Assembly (NCBI RefSeq): GCF_000760215.1
Contig: NZ_JNAW01000002.1
Span: 62,001-126,000 of the forward strand
DNA length: 64,000 nucleotides
Reading direction: 5' to 3'
Source: Prochlorococcus sp. MIT 0603
GTDB lineage: Bacteria; Cyanobacteriota; Cyanobacteriia; PCC-6307; Cyanobiaceae
The position numbers and the translations under genes were made by a program. Below are positions 8,884-20,053 of this stretch, piece by piece; position 1 is the first letter of the stretch, and every line of letters starts with the position of its first letter. The notes under the pieces were generated by a model. That model saw only the letters and a program-made list of their open reading frames with translations. It made no database searches and was not told where the DNA came from.

Positions 8884-9877
8884 TTCAACTTCTCCAGTCT
8901 TATCAGTTTCACCTGATCGTAATCAAATAGTTCCTTCTAGAAAAAAAATAAAGCTACCTCCTTGGCTCGAGGTCGCTAAGCCTAGGCTGATTCCATTGCT
9001 TTTAGCTACGACTCTTGGGGGCATGGCCTTGAGCGAGGGTTGGCCTTTGCCTTCACCAAGGCTCGTATGCACTCTTGGAGGAGGAGCTCTCGCCGCTGCC
9101 GCTGCAGGGGCGCTTAACTGCCTTTGGGAACAAGAGCTTGATGGTCGGATGCAAAGGACAAGCTCAAGAGCATTGCCTTCAGGAAGATTGTCTTCTTCAG
9201 CTGTTTTTGCCGGAGCAATTTCCTGTACTTTGGCAGCTGCAGCATTGTTGGTTGGCGGTGTAAATTGCTTGGCAGCAGGCTTGTCATTACTTGGTTTATG
9301 TAGTTATGTGCTGCTTTATACAGCGTTCTTAAAACCCCGCACCTCTCAAAATATTGTTATAGGTGGAGTCGCTGGAGCAATTCCACCTTTGGTTGGCGCA
9401 GCTGCAGCAACAGGACATATAGGACTTAGTGGTTGGTGGCTATTTGCACTGGTGATGGTATGGACCCCCGCGCATTTTTGGTCTTTGGCAATACTCTTAA
9501 AGGATGACTATCAATCTGTAGGAATACCTATGTTGCCTGTAGTTAAAGGCGCTGTCTTTACTGCTAAAGCTATTTCCCGATATGGCTGGGCAACCGTTCT
9601 ATTGAGTTGGCTTGGAATCTTTGCTTTGCCTGCAGGAGGACTTCTATATGGAATCTTGTTGATTCCTTTCAATATCAGACTACTCCAAATGGTTCAAAGA
9701 TTGGCTGAAGACCCAGAAGATTTAAATCGAGCAAAGGGCCTTTTCAGGTGGTCTATTCTTTATATGTTTGGGATTTGTCTTTTACTCGTGCTTAGCCGCT
9801 TTTCATTGGCTGATCAGTTTCAAAATCAAGCAATTTATCTTTTTTCTAATATGAATGGAATTTTATCAATGCCTTAA
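8876..9877 (+). CDS. ctaB: Protoheme IX farnesyltransferase (heme O synthase)
   Basis: UbiA-superfamily membrane enzyme that attaches farnesyl to heme B, giving heme O, the substrate of CtaA. The first Asp-rich motif is [21 protein letters not shown] and the second region is [16 protein letters not shown]. Nine hydrophobic segments are likely. I took the ATG at 8876, which overlaps the ctaA stop by 8 bp and gives 333 residues; an open frame extends upstream into ctaA but lacks family resemblance. The order ctaA-ctaB, opposite ctaCDE, is the usual cyanobacterial arrangement. Confidence 0.95.
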   Translation: MVSSTSPVLSVSPDRNQIVPSRKKIKLPPWLEVAKPRLIPLLLATTLGGMALSEGWPLPSPRLVCTLGGGALAAAAAGALNCLWEQELDGRMQRTSSRALPSGRLSSSAVFAGAISCTLAAAALLVGGVNCLAAGLSLLGLCSYVLLYTAFLKPRTSQNIVIGGVAGAIPPLVGAAAATGHIGLSGWWLFALVMVWTPAHFWSLAILLKDDYQSVGIPMLPVVKGAVFTAKAISRYGWATVLLSWLGIFALPAGGLLYGILLIPFNIRLLQMVQRLAEDPEDLNRAKGLFRWSILYMFGICLLLVLSRFSLADQFQNQAIYLFSNMNGILSMP

Positions 9878-9961
9878 AAAACAAATATTAATAGCATTTA
9901 AAATCGCTTTATTTGAATTTATTCTCTAGATTCTAAGTAGATTTAACTGGTCCCTTTTTTA

Positions 9962-10975
9962 ATGTTCTTGGTTGAACTTCAGGATCTAGAGAAGTCGTAT
10001 GGATCTGTACAGGCTCTCCAAAAGTTGTCTCTTGCAATTCCTCAAGGTTCACTTTTTGGTCTTCTTGGTCCTAACGGATCTGGCAAAAGTACTACTCTGA
10101 GAATTCTTTGCACTCTTTTAGAACCTGACGCTGGTGAAGTTACCGTGGCTGGTCATAATGTTTTGGTAAATCCTCGGAATGTCAGGAGTGAAATTGGTTA
10201 CGTAGCACAAGAAGTAGCAATAGATAAGATTCTTACTGGAAGAGAATTGCTTCAACTTCATGGCGATCTTTACCATTTAACTAGATCTTATAGAGATAGT
10301 CGCATTAATGAGTTAATCAAAAGGCTTGATATGGAGGATTGGATTGATAGACGTTCAGGCTCTTATTCTGGGGGGATGAGAAGACGACTTGATCTTGCTT
10401 GTGGCTTAATGCATGAGCCTCAACTATTGGTTTTGGATGAACCGACTGTTGGTCTCGATATAGAAAGTCGCTCTACAGTTTGGTCGTTATTAAAAGATCT
10501 AAATGCTGAAGGTACAACAATTCTTTTGAGTAGTCATTATCTTGAAGAGGTTGATGAGCTTGCTGATCAGATGGCAATTATTGATTCAGGCAAAGTTATT
10601 GCAACAGGATCACCAGATGACCTTAAAAGCAAATTGGGTAATAACAGAGTTACATTGAAAGTCCAAGAATTTAGTAATCAAGTTGAAGGTGAAAGTGTCA
10701 AGGAATTAATTCAAAAGATAAAAGGTGTTAAAAATGTAGTTCTTAATAAAGCACAAGGGTATTCTTTAAATTTCTTTATTGACGATGCTGCATCTTTGCC
10801 CTCACTGCGTATTCAGTTGGCTGAAGCAGGCTTCGAGATCTTTGCATTATCAGAGAGTCGTCCAAGTCTGGATGATGTTTATTTGCAGGCTACAGGCAAG
10901 ACACTTATGGACACAGAACTTGAAGTTGCGACTAAAAGAGATTTAAAGAAAGAGGCAAAACAAGCAATGAGATGA
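9962..10975 (+). CDS. ABC-2 type transporter ATP-binding protein
   Basis: ATPase of an ABC exporter of the DrrA/CcmA-like class. Walker A is GPNGSGKST (residues 36-44), the signature is YSGGMRRRLDLA, and Walker B is LLVLDEPTVGLD, followed by the H-loop SSHYLEEV. A C-terminal extension after residue 230 ends with SRPSLDDVYLQATGKTL, typical of DrrA-type ATPases. The gene immediately downstream encodes a matching ABC-2 permease, so the two form one transporter. The substrate is unknown; lipid, polysaccharide or drug export are all possible. It starts 84 bp after ctaB and could be cotranscribed with it. Confidence 0.9.
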   Translation: MFLVELQDLEKSYGSVQALQKLSLAIPQGSLFGLLGPNGSGKSTTLRILCTLLEPDAGEVTVAGHNVLVNPRNVRSEIGYVAQEVAIDKILTGRELLQLHGDLYHLTRSYRDSRINELIKRLDMEDWIDRRSGSYSGGMRRRLDLACGLMHEPQLLVLDEPTVGLDIESRSTVWSLLKDLNAEGTTILLSSHYLEEVDELADQMAIIDSGKVIATGSPDDLKSKLGNNRVTLKVQEFSNQVEGESVKELIQKIKGVKNVVLNKAQGYSLNFFIDDAASLPSLRIQLAEAGFEIFALSESRPSLDDVYLQATGKTLMDTELEVATKRDLKKEAKQAMR

Positions 10976-11032
10976 AGCCCTTTTGATTACCTCGGTAAGC
11001 AATTCCTACAAATTTTAGTTATTTTGCAATTC

Positions 11033-11887
11033 ATGAAAACAACTCTTTCTGTCTCACAATCTTCAAAGAATCAAAAATCTAAATTTTTACAATTTTGTCA
11101 GGAAGTTTTTGCTCTGACTAGAAGGCTTTTTTTACAGTTGTTTAGAAGGCCTTCTACCTTGATTGCAGGGATATTGCAGCCATTAATATGGCTTATTTTA
11201 TTTGGGGCTTTATTCTCTAATGCACCCATAGAGTTTCTTCCAGGAGAAATGGCTTATGGAAGATTCTTAGGGGCTGGAATAATCGTATTCACTGCATTTA
11301 GTGGTGCTCTTAATGCTGGGTTGCCAGTAATGTTTGACAGGGAATTTGGATTCCTAAACCGTTTGTTGGTTGCCCCTTTGCAAAGTAGAAGTTCAATAGT
11401 TGTTTCATCAGTAATTTATATATCTACAATTACTCTTTTACAGAGCTTCGCAATTATGCTTGCTGCCTTTTTCCTAGGCTATGGCTGGCCTGGTTATAGT
11501 GGAACTCTTTTGGTTTTCCTGACTCTTGTTATATTAGTTTTTGCTGTTACAGCAATAAGTCTTGGTTTGGCATTCCTTTTGCCAGGGCATATAGAATTGA
11601 TTGCGGTGATATTTATAGCAAACCTCCCTTTGCTATTTGCAAGTACTGCTTTAGTTCCAATTTCTTTCATGCCGGGTTGGTTGGGCTGGCTAGCTGCAAT
11701 AAATCCCCTTACCTTTGCTATAGAACCTATTCGAGCTGCTTATAGTAGTTCTTTTGAATTAGGCAGTGTTCTTATTCAAGCTCCTTATGGAGACATAACT
11801 GGCTATGAATGCTTGCTCTTTTTAATAGTTCTAACAATCGGATTATTTATTGTTATTCGTCCAATCTTAAATCGAAAACTAATTTAA
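11033..11887 (+). CDS. ABC-2 type transporter permease
   Basis: Integral membrane partner of the preceding ATPase. After a polar N-terminus of about 25 residues comes the amphipathic FALTRRLFLQLFRRPSTLI segment seen in ABC-2 permeases, then six hydrophobic segments and the conserved MPGWLGWLAAINPLTFAIEPIRA region near the C-terminus. The ATG at 11033 was preferred to a TTG three codons upstream. The length of 284 residues is typical. Substrate unknown. Confidence 0.88.
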   Translation: MKTTLSVSQSSKNQKSKFLQFCQEVFALTRRLFLQLFRRPSTLIAGILQPLIWLILFGALFSNAPIEFLPGEMAYGRFLGAGIIVFTAFSGALNAGLPVMFDREFGFLNRLLVAPLQSRSSIVVSSVIYISTITLLQSFAIMLAAFFLGYGWPGYSGTLLVFLTLVILVFAVTAISLGLAFLLPGHIELIAVIFIANLPLLFASTALVPISFMPGWLGWLAAINPLTFAIEPIRAAYSSSFELGSVLIQAPYGDITGYECLLFLIVLTIGLFIVIRPILNRKLI

Positions 11888-11910
11888 TCCTATGACTTCT
11901 ACTAATACCA

Positions 11911-12354
11911 ATGGAACTTCTTTCATTTCGTAAAAAGCAGCTTCGAAAACAGATTTCTGAAGCAAAAGAACTTGGTGAGCAAGATAAGTTCTTTGGGTTA
12001 AGAGCTCAATGGGTTCATCGTTATGGAATAGAAACTCTGGAAGAGCCTGAGCACTTAATTAAGATTCAAGAGATTCAGCCTTTAGAAAAGGAGCAGTCTT
12101 ATGAGATTGAAACTTGTGATGAATACCAAATTCCAGAAGGAGATAATCAGTGTTTTGACTCAGTTGAAGAGGATTGCTTTGAGGGACTTACTTGCTTAAA
12201 TAGTTCTCTAAATGAGCGGACTGTTTCTGATCAAAAATTAGATGATGTATTTACCAAACCTTCTTCTGATGCTTTGCCCCCTCCAATACCATCTTTAAAT
12301 CATTTTCGAAGATGGCTGCCATCTGTAGAAGACGAAATGCCTAAGGCCTCTTAA
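11911..12354 (+). CDS. Conserved hypothetical acidic protein
   Basis: A 147-residue soluble protein I cannot assign. The N-terminal 45 residues are basic and helical (SFRKKQLRKQISEAKELGEQDKF), the middle is strongly acidic and low in complexity, and the C-terminus carries a Pro-rich PPPIPSLNHFRRWLP segment that looks like a conserved peptide. No signal peptide or membrane segment is present. It follows the ABC permease by 23 bp on the same strand and converges on groEL. A binding-peptide or adaptor role is only speculation. Confidence 0.6.
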   Translation: MELLSFRKKQLRKQISEAKELGEQDKFFGLRAQWVHRYGIETLEEPEHLIKIQEIQPLEKEQSYEIETCDEYQIPEGDNQCFDSVEEDCFEGLTCLNSSLNERTVSDQKLDDVFTKPSSDALPPPIPSLNHFRRWLPSVEDEMPKAS

Positions 12355-12410
12355 ATAAGGCTTACGCATTTTGAAAGTCTTTAAATCTTATTGATTTGGG
12401 TTGAAAATAT

Positions 12411-14120
<1,710 letters not shown>

Positions 14121-14244
14121 CTATTCACAATTTCCATTAACACTCTTACGAAAAGTTAGTTGTTAATAAGTGGGGAAATCCGAATCCTTTGATTTTTAGA
14201 TTCAAATAGTGCTTTATGCGACTGGGCCGCTTAAGGTTTCAAGT

Positions 14245-14418
14245 ATGAATGATTCAGGATCATTATTTTTCATATTGATGGCTGGCCTTGCAGCTACTAT
14301 GACTTTGATTTATTTCCCTATGCGTTTATTTTTAACAGCAACTGCTAGAAGCAGGCGCTTAAAGCTTTTGCAACGTATCAGGCGGTTGCGAGATGAGCTA
14401 GGTCAGCCTATTGAGTGA
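14245..14418 (+). CDS. Small hypothetical membrane protein
   Basis: A 57-residue protein from ATG 14245 (a GTG at 14209 would add 12 residues). It has one transmembrane segment (LFFILMAGLAATMTLIYFPM) followed by a basic cytoplasmic tail with RSRRLKLLQRIRRLRDELG. I recognise no family with certainty. It diverges from groEL. The strong positive-inside tail and clean open frame make it a plausible gene. Function unknown. Confidence 0.6.
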   Translation: MNDSGSLFFILMAGLAATMTLIYFPMRLFLTATARSRRLKLLQRIRRLRDELGQPIE

Positions 14419-14843
14419 TAGATGGTGAACTGGTTTTAACACTTGAGAGAATTATGCTTTGGGGTGAGAAATTAGAGGTTGGTTTTATTTTTCTCGCTAT
14501 GAGAATGACTTTGATAGAGCTTCAAAACTAAGTAAAATTTAAAACTTTTTATTCCTGAAATGTTTTGAGTTCCTTTGAAAAATAGAGATTTGCTTTAGGG
14601 TTGTCATCATCTTCTAACTAGCAAAATTCATCTCAAAGGATTGATGCAATGTGATTAGAAAGAAAATAATTGGTATTGGATTCGATGAATGTTTAGTTGG
14701 ATTAGGCAAAACCTTACGAGCTTGCTTTTCAATAATAATGAGGTTTTCAAACGAGAAAGTTACATCTATAGAATATTATCTTCCTGAGACTTATTGGTAT
14801 TACTATATGCTTAGCGTATTTCGCTTGGTGTGCAGACCAAAAA
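14419..14843. other. Intergenic region between the small membrane gene and fabG
   Basis: A 425-base AT-rich stretch. A plus-strand open frame with a GTG start (14651-15025) begins here, but its second half is antisense to fabG and its sequence resembles nothing I know, so I do not call it a gene. I see no tRNA or strong terminator. Confidence 0.5.
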
Positions 14844-15596
14844 CTAACCCATCACCATTCCCCCATCAACTTGTAATACCTGCCCTGTTATATAACTCGC
14901 TGCAGGATCTGCTGCTAGAAAAGCAACTGTTCCAGCAATATGCTCAGGAGTCCCAAATTTTCCTAAGGGAATTGCTGAAAGTATTTTTTCGGCGTCTAAG
15001 TCTTTTGTCATATCTGTCTCAATAAACCCAGGAGCGACTGCATTTACAGTTATTCCTCTGCTTGCAAACTCCTTAGCAGAACTCTTTGTTAAGCCTATTA
15101 CTCCTGCTTTTGCAGAGGCATAATTGGCTTGGCCTGCATTTCCCATAAGCCCGACGACGGATGTGATATTGATAATTCTCCCTTTCTTGGCTTTCAGCAT
15201 TGATCGTGAAACTGCTTTGGTGCATAAAAATACTCCAGTCAAATTTAAATCTATAACTGATTGCCAGTCTTCAGTTTTCATTCTCATTAATAGACCGTCT
15301 TTTGTGATTCCAGCATTGTTAATTAAAAGGTCTATTTGGCTACTTTTTTTTAAAATCGTTTCGACCAATTCATTAACAGCATCTTCATTTGCCACATTTG
15401 CTTGCAATGAATATGCTTCCCCACCATTTCTTTTTATTGATTCCACTACTTCTTCAGCTTTCTCTGGCGAGCTTGAATAGTTCACTACGACTTTAGCTCC
15501 TAAACTGGCTAGCTTTAGGGCAATTGATTTGCCGATACCTCGACTGGAGCCTGTGACAAGAGCGGTTTGACCCTTAAGGAGCGATGAAGAAGTCAT
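14844..15596 (-). CDS. fabG: 3-oxoacyl-[acyl-carrier-protein] reductase
   Basis: NADPH-dependent SDR that reduces 3-ketoacyl-ACP in fatty acid elongation. The nucleotide-binding motif is TGSSRGIG, followed by NNAGITKDGLLMRM, then the catalytic Ser, Tyr and Lys in ITSVVGLMGNAGQANYASAKAG, and a C-terminus ITGQVLQVDGGMVM. I chose the ATG at 15596 (250 residues, starting MTSSSLLKGQ); an upstream ATG at 15629 adds 11 unconserved residues. It diverges from ispD with about 120 bp between them. Confidence 0.95.
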   Translation of the reverse strand: MTSSSLLKGQTALVTGSSRGIGKSIALKLASLGAKVVVNYSSSPEKAEEVVESIKRNGGEAYSLQANVANEDAVNELVETILKKSSQIDLLINNAGITKDGLLMRMKTEDWQSVIDLNLTGVFLCTKAVSRSMLKAKKGRIINITSVVGLMGNAGQANYASAKAGVIGLTKSSAKEFASRGITVNAVAPGFIETDMTKDLDAEKILSAIPLGKFGTPEHIAGTVAFLAADPAASYITGQVLQVDGGMVMG

Positions 15597-15700
15597 GCGA
15601 TGTTTTGTTTCCTTGATTGTGAAGATCAAAGTAGTTTGTACTTAACCTAATAAATTAGTTCAGTGTTGATTAACTTGAAAGGTTTTGCTGCCTTTCTTTA

Positions 15701-15707
15701 AAAGGAG
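15701..15707 (+). promoter_or_regulatory. Ribosome binding site for the TTG-initiated ispD
   Basis: AAAGGAG lies 6 bases before the TTG at 15714. It is unusually strong for this window and decides the ispD start, as no ATG or GTG is available at the conserved N-terminus. Confidence 0.7.
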
Positions 15708-15713
15708 CTAGTT

Positions 15714-16394
15714 TTGCATTTATTAATTGCTGCAGCTGGAAGTGGTAAAAGAATGGGAGCCAATTGCAACAAGCTGTTCTTGCAGGTAGCAGGCCGAGCA
15801 GTGTTGGCATGGACTCTTGATGCGGCCAAGCAAGCAGAATCAATCAAATGGATTGGTATTGTTGGTCAGCCTTCTGATAAGGATTTCATAAATTCCATTG
15901 TAAAAGAATGCTCTGTAGAAACTCATTGGATAGATGGTGGACAAACACGCCAAGAATCAGTACAGAGAGGATTAGCCGGTTTGCCTTTAGATGCGCAATA
16001 TGTTCTTATTCATGATGGAGCAAGGTGTTTGGTAGAGCCTCAATTACTTGATAAATGTGCTCAGCTTGTTAAAGAGGGAGTCTCTGTAATTGCTGCAACT
16101 CCTGTGACAGATACTATTAAGAAAGTTTCTAAAGATGGTTTTATTTCCAATACACCTGATAGATCAAAACTATGGGCCGCACAAACTCCCCAAGCTTTTT
16201 CAGTTGATCAATTAAAGAGAGGGCATAAAAAAGCTCTTGAAAATCATTGGACGGTTACTGATGATGCCTCGCTGTTTGAGAAACTTGAATGGCCTGTCAA
16301 GGTCTTAGAGTCAAGTCCGTCTAATATTAAAGTCACCACTCAATTTGACCTTGTCATTGCGGAAGCGTTGATTTGCAAGAGGGTTCAAGACTAA
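15714..16394 (+). CDS. ispD: 2-C-methyl-D-erythritol 4-phosphate cytidylyltransferase
   Basis: Third step of the MEP isoprenoid pathway, making CDP-methylerythritol from CTP and MEP. Family motifs are [20 protein letters not shown] at the N-terminus (CTP binding), [13 protein letters not shown], and [13 protein letters not shown] in the middle. The start is a TTG at 15714, supported by a strong Shine-Dalgarno AAAGGAG at 15701-15707. The 226 residues are normal. The last 41 bp overlap the 3' end of the convergent S66 peptidase gene. Confidence 0.95.
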   Translation: MHLLIAAAGSGKRMGANCNKLFLQVAGRAVLAWTLDAAKQAESIKWIGIVGQPSDKDFINSIVKECSVETHWIDGGQTRQESVQRGLAGLPLDAQYVLIHDGARCLVEPQLLDKCAQLVKEGVSVIAATPVTDTIKKVSKDGFISNTPDRSKLWAAQTPQAFSVDQLKRGHKKALENHWTVTDDASLFEKLEWPVKVLESSPSNIKVTTQFDLVIAEALICKRVQD

Positions 16395-17274
16395 GACGAC
16401 CTTTGAAACCATCGAGTGTAGCTTCCCAACCCAGTGGTAAAGCTGCATTTCCACAGCAATGACCTACTGGTAAGTTTGCTATCACTGGAATATTGAGATC
16501 AAGAGAACGCTCTTTAAGAATTTCTGTGAGGGCAAAGTTTTGAGATGTATCAGTTCCTTCTTCTGTACAGTTTAGAAAATTCCCAAAAGCAAGTCCGGCA
16601 AGCTGTTGAAGCAGACCATTTACACGCCATTGAGTAAGCATTCTGTCGATTCGGTATGGAGCCTCTTCAACATCTTCGAGTATTAATATTGCGCCTTTTA
16701 AATCAGGCATAAATTGACTTCCTATTAAATGCGATGCGACGGTAAGGTTTGTAGCTATTAAAGGACCTTTGGATATCCCTTGGCTCCAAGGTTCTCCATA
16801 AAGATCAGGTACTGACTTGTTGAACAAAAGCGATCGCAATCGCTCTTTGCTCCATTCAGGTTCCTTTGCAATCGAATTCACTAATGGACCGTGTATTGCG
16901 CCATCAAACCCTGCTGATAGTCTTGCAAGAAGAACCGATGACAAGTCAGAGTACCCAAGGACCCAGCCTTTATCCCATGGCTGATTCCGTTCTAATAATC
17001 TTGCCGACCCCCAGCCTCCTTTCGCAAATGCAAGTAAAGGAGGAGTATTTGCGGAGTGAAGGTCATTGTATCTAACGTCATCTTCCCCAGCTAGATAGCC
17101 CCAATGCTTCCCAGCCTTAACTCTGTTTACACAGCTTAACCCCCAGCTTTTAAAGATGTCAAGACCTTCAAGTAGACGATCTTCTTCATTCACAGGGGAA
17201 CTTATAGATATTGTATGTACCTCGTCTCCTGGTTGTAGACGCTTTGTGATTGTCTTTGGATTAATTCTAATCAT
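16354..17274 (-). CDS. S66 family peptidase (LD-carboxypeptidase/MccF-like)
   Basis: Serine peptidase of the S66 family; members cleave the L,D bond of murein tetrapeptides or act as MccF-type detoxifying peptidases. The N-terminus has [17 protein letters not shown], then [15 protein letters not shown], the nucleophile region [13 protein letters not shown] (Ser in GYSD), a Glu region [18 protein letters not shown], and the His region [16 protein letters not shown] near the C-terminus. The Ser-Glu-His order matches S66. 306 residues, no signal peptide, so likely cytoplasmic murein recycling. It overlaps ispD by 41 bp tail to tail. Confidence 0.88.
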   Translation of the reverse strand: MIRINPKTITKRLQPGDEVHTISISSPVNEEDRLLEGLDIFKSWGLSCVNRVKAGKHWGYLAGEDDVRYNDLHSANTPPLLAFAKGGWGSARLLERNQPWDKGWVLGYSDLSSVLLARLSAGFDGAIHGPLVNSIAKEPEWSKERLRSLLFNKSVPDLYGEPWSQGISKGPLIATNLTVASHLIGSQFMPDLKGAILILEDVEEAPYRIDRMLTQWRVNGLLQQLAGLAFGNFLNCTEEGTDTSQNFALTEILKERSLDLNIPVIANLPVGHCCGNAALPLGWEATLDGFKGRLSLEPSCKSTLPQ

Positions 17275-17277
17275 TCA

Positions 17278-18198
17278 CTAAAGACTTCCTAGAATCAAAC
17301 CTGATAATATTAAACTACCAAGAAGTGTTTGATTCTTAAAATGCCTGCCGAAGCCTTTTGTAGCTGGTATTGATGCTTTTAATGAAAGAACTTCTCGTTG
17401 CATCCCCACACTTGCCAAAAGCCAGATAGGCCAAAAGACTAGATTTATTCCTTTGGTTAATGCACTAAGGCCAATTAGGATTGATGTGAGGGCATAGCAT
17501 ATTGCAACTGCTTTGAAAGCCTTTGGGCCAAGTGCAAGTGCACTACTATTAAGCCCTAATCTGTCGTCATCCTCTTTGTCGGCCATTGCATAGATGGTGT
17601 CAAAACCAAAAGTCCAAATCATTGTTGCCATCCAGCATGTTATAAGGGGAACCCCTCCGTTTAAAGAAGAATTGCTTGCAGCCCAAGGAATTAACACTGC
17701 AAATCCCCAACAGATGGCAAGGAGAGCTTGTGGGTATTTAAACCATCTTTTAGAAGATGGATAAAGAAGGATCGGCAGTAAAGAAATTGCTGATAGCTTT
17801 AAACATAGAGCTTGACTAGAGGGTGGTAGCAAGAATATGACTTGAAAGCTTGCGAAAAGCAGAACAGCCATAGCTATTAATGCAGTTGCTGTTGTTAAAC
17901 TCCCATTGGCAAGGGGCCTGCTTTTTGTACGACTGACTTGAGAATCGATATTTTTGTCCCAAAGGTCATTAGCAATGCAACCAGAGCCACTAACGAGTAT
18001 TCCCCCGAGGATTATCAGCCCAACTAAAGTATTGCTAGGCGGGGCTGATGGGTTTAACCACAGAGCCCATCCTGCCGGTATCAGCAGGATTATTCTGCCA
18101 GTAGGTTTATTCCATCTAAGAAGATTAACTAAAGATGAGAGAGTTTGATTAAGAGGGAAGTTTTTCACTTGCGAGTTGTTTTTAGAAAGGTTAATCAA
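17278..18198 (-). CDS. ubiA: 4-hydroxybenzoate polyprenyltransferase (UbiA family)
   Basis: Membrane prenyltransferase, probably attaching the solanesyl chain to 4-hydroxybenzoate in plastoquinone-9 synthesis, as proposed for cyanobacterial homologues. The two Asp-rich motifs are NDLWDKNIDSQVSRTKSRPL (about residues 92-111) and YAMADKEDDDRLGLNS. About eight transmembrane segments cover the 306 residues. It ends 3 bp before the S66 peptidase gene and diverges from ppx by 37 bp. The exact quinone substrate is inferred from lineage. Confidence 0.88.
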   Translation of the reverse strand: MINLSKNNSQVKNFPLNQTLSSLVNLLRWNKPTGRIILLIPAGWALWLNPSAPPSNTLVGLIILGGILVSGSGCIANDLWDKNIDSQVSRTKSRPLANGSLTTATALIAMAVLLFASFQVIFLLPPSSQALCLKLSAISLLPILLYPSSKRWFKYPQALLAICWGFAVLIPWAASNSSLNGGVPLITCWMATMIWTFGFDTIYAMADKEDDDRLGLNSSALALGPKAFKAVAICYALTSILIGLSALTKGINLVFWPIWLLASVGMQREVLSLKASIPATKGFGRHFKNQTLLGSLILSGLILGSL

Positions 18199-18235
18199 TA
18201 ACTGCTAGATTCCTATTGATCCTGTTAGACCTGTT

Positions 18236-19912
18236 GTGTCCAAGAGCACTGTTGGAGTTACAGGTTTTACATCGCCTTCGCTTAATCAAGGTGAAAGTTT
18301 TCAAAGCAAGGATTCTCGTTTTAGGAATAATGAAAAAATTCGTAGAGTAGCAGCTATAGATATAGGTACCAACTCAACTCATTTAGTTATTGCATCTGTA
18401 GATCCTAGTTTGCATACATTTAGCATTGATTTAGCAGAGAAAGCTACGACCAGATTGGGGAATCGAGATAAAGACAATGGAGAACTAACTTTTAGAGCGA
18501 AAACAAGGGTTTTCGAGGCTCTAAAAAGGTTTAAAGAACTTGCTATCAGTCATAGAGTTGATGATATTCTTTTGGCCGCAACTAGTGCGGTTAGAGAAGC
18601 GCCTAATGGCAGAGAATTTTTGATTCAGATAAAAGAAGAGCTTGCTTTAACAGTAGAACTAATTAGTGGCATTGAAGAAGCCAGGCTTATTTATTTAGGT
18701 GTCCTGTCAGGGATGACCTTTGGTAAGCAACCTCATATTTTGATTGACATAGGTGGTGGTTCTACAGAGTTAATACTTGCAGATGATCAAGACGCAAGAG
18801 CATTGTCTAGTACTAGGATTGGAGCAGTTAGTCTTCAAAGGGATTTTGTAAGGCATGGTTCTCTTTCGATCTCTAGATTGAATTTCTTAAAAACTTTTAT
18901 TCAGGGATCTTTAGAACCTGCTGTCAACAAAATTTCTTCTCGTTTGAAATCAAAGGAGTCTGCAGTATTAGTTGCCACTAGTGGAACAGCCTTGTCTATT
19001 GGAGCCTTGGCAGCATCGCAAGAACAAGATTTTGTATTAAGAAAACATGGTTACAAGATTTCCAAAGAAAAATTAGATGATTTGATTGAGAAGTTGTTAG
19101 GTATGACTATTGAGCAGAGAAGAAAGTTGCCTTGTTTAAGTGATCGGAGGGCTGAGATTATTATTCCAGGTGCTTTGATAATGCAGAAAGCCATGCAAAT
19201 GTTGGACATAGAAGAGGTAGTCCTTAGTGAGAGAGCACTTAGAGAGGGTCTGGTTGTTGATTGGATGTTGCGAAGAGGCTTGCTTAAAGATCGATATAGC
19301 TTACAAGGAAGTATTCGTAAGAGAACTGTTATTCATCAAGTAGAAAGGTTTTCTGTTAATAGGGAACGTTCTGCACGAATTGCAAATAATGCACTTTCTA
19401 TTTATGAAAACACACAAGGATCTTTACATAATGATTCTGGGATTGGGAAGGATTTGCTTTGGGCTGCAGCAATGCTGCATTTGTGCGGTCAGCATATTAA
19501 TTTGAGCTCTTATCACAAGCATTCTTGGTATTTAATTCGTCATTGCGAATTGTTGGGATATTCTCAAGCGGAACATTTAATGGTTGCTGCAATTGCTCGC
19601 TATCACAGAAAAAGCCTTCCTAAGAAAAAGCACGATGTTTGGCAACTCTTGGAAAACAAGGAGGATCGGAAAATTGTTTCTGAAATGTCTTTAATTTTGC
19701 GGTTAGCATCTGCAATGGATAAGCGCCCTGAATCAGTTATTTCATCATTAAAAGTAAAGCAATCATCCCTTGAGATTATTTTTGAACTTACTCCCAAAAA
19801 AGAAAGTGACACTCTAGACCTTGAATCTTGGAGCTTAAACAATTGCAGCTCAATTGTTAAGGAATTAACAGGATTTGAATTGCTAGTTATAATTAAAACT
19901 CCAATTGCCTAG
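18236..19912 (+). CDS. ppx: Exopolyphosphatase (Ppx/GppA family)
   Basis: Releases phosphate from polyphosphate or, in GppA, from pppGpp. The actin-like ATPase fold is visible: RRVAAIDIGTNSTHLVIA at residues 36-53, then ISGIEEARLIYLGV, and LIDIGGGSTELILA, the phosphate-binding loop. A C-terminal HD-like region from about residue 350 contains AAMLHLCGQHINLSSYHKHS. 558 residues is normal for full-length Ppx. The start is a GTG at 18236; about 35 N-terminal residues precede conservation, so a later start is possible. Confidence 0.92.
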   Translation: MSKSTVGVTGFTSPSLNQGESFQSKDSRFRNNEKIRRVAAIDIGTNSTHLVIASVDPSLHTFSIDLAEKATTRLGNRDKDNGELTFRAKTRVFEALKRFKELAISHRVDDILLAATSAVREAPNGREFLIQIKEELALTVELISGIEEARLIYLGVLSGMTFGKQPHILIDIGGGSTELILADDQDARALSSTRIGAVSLQRDFVRHGSLSISRLNFLKTFIQGSLEPAVNKISSRLKSKESAVLVATSGTALSIGALAASQEQDFVLRKHGYKISKEKLDDLIEKLLGMTIEQRRKLPCLSDRRAEIIIPGALIMQKAMQMLDIEEVVLSERALREGLVVDWMLRRGLLKDRYSLQGSIRKRTVIHQVERFSVNRERSARIANNALSIYENTQGSLHNDSGIGKDLLWAAAMLHLCGQHINLSSYHKHSWYLIRHCELLGYSQAEHLMVAAIARYHRKSLPKKKHDVWQLLENKEDRKIVSEMSLILRLASAMDKRPESVISSLKVKQSSLEIIFELTPKKESDTLDLESWSLNNCSSIVKELTGFELLVIIKTPIA

Positions 19913-19928
19913 AATATATAATGCTTTA

Positions 19929-20015
19929 ATGCTTATAGGAAAAGTCTTAAAGGTGAAATATTCTGTGGCATTAGTATTTCTATTCTCCTTTTTAATTCAA
20001 TTTATCAGAGACTAA
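19929..20015 (+). CDS. Possible 28-residue membrane peptide
   Basis: A short open frame between the convergent ppx and cobM genes: ATG at 19929, TAA at 20013-20015. The peptide has a basic N-terminus (LIGKVLKVKY) followed by one hydrophobic helix and a charged end. It resembles the architecture of small photosystem subunits, but I do not recognise it as one, and there is no Shine-Dalgarno. It could be chance in AT-rich DNA. Confidence 0.2.
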   Translation: MLIGKVLKVKYSVALVFLFSFLIQFIRD

Positions 20016-20053
20016 TTCTCTACCATAACTCTTTGATTAACAGTTTTATAAAA

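Noticed and set aside
14137-14166. CIRCE-like repeat upstream of groEL
   Set aside because: TTAACACTC and AGTTGTTAA resemble the HrcA site, but only six of nine right-arm positions fit and the spacer is 12 rather than 9 bases.
14651-15025. Plus-strand 124-codon frame with a GTG start
   Set aside because: Its 3' half is antisense to fabG and its sequence has no family resemblance. It is most likely a chance open frame.
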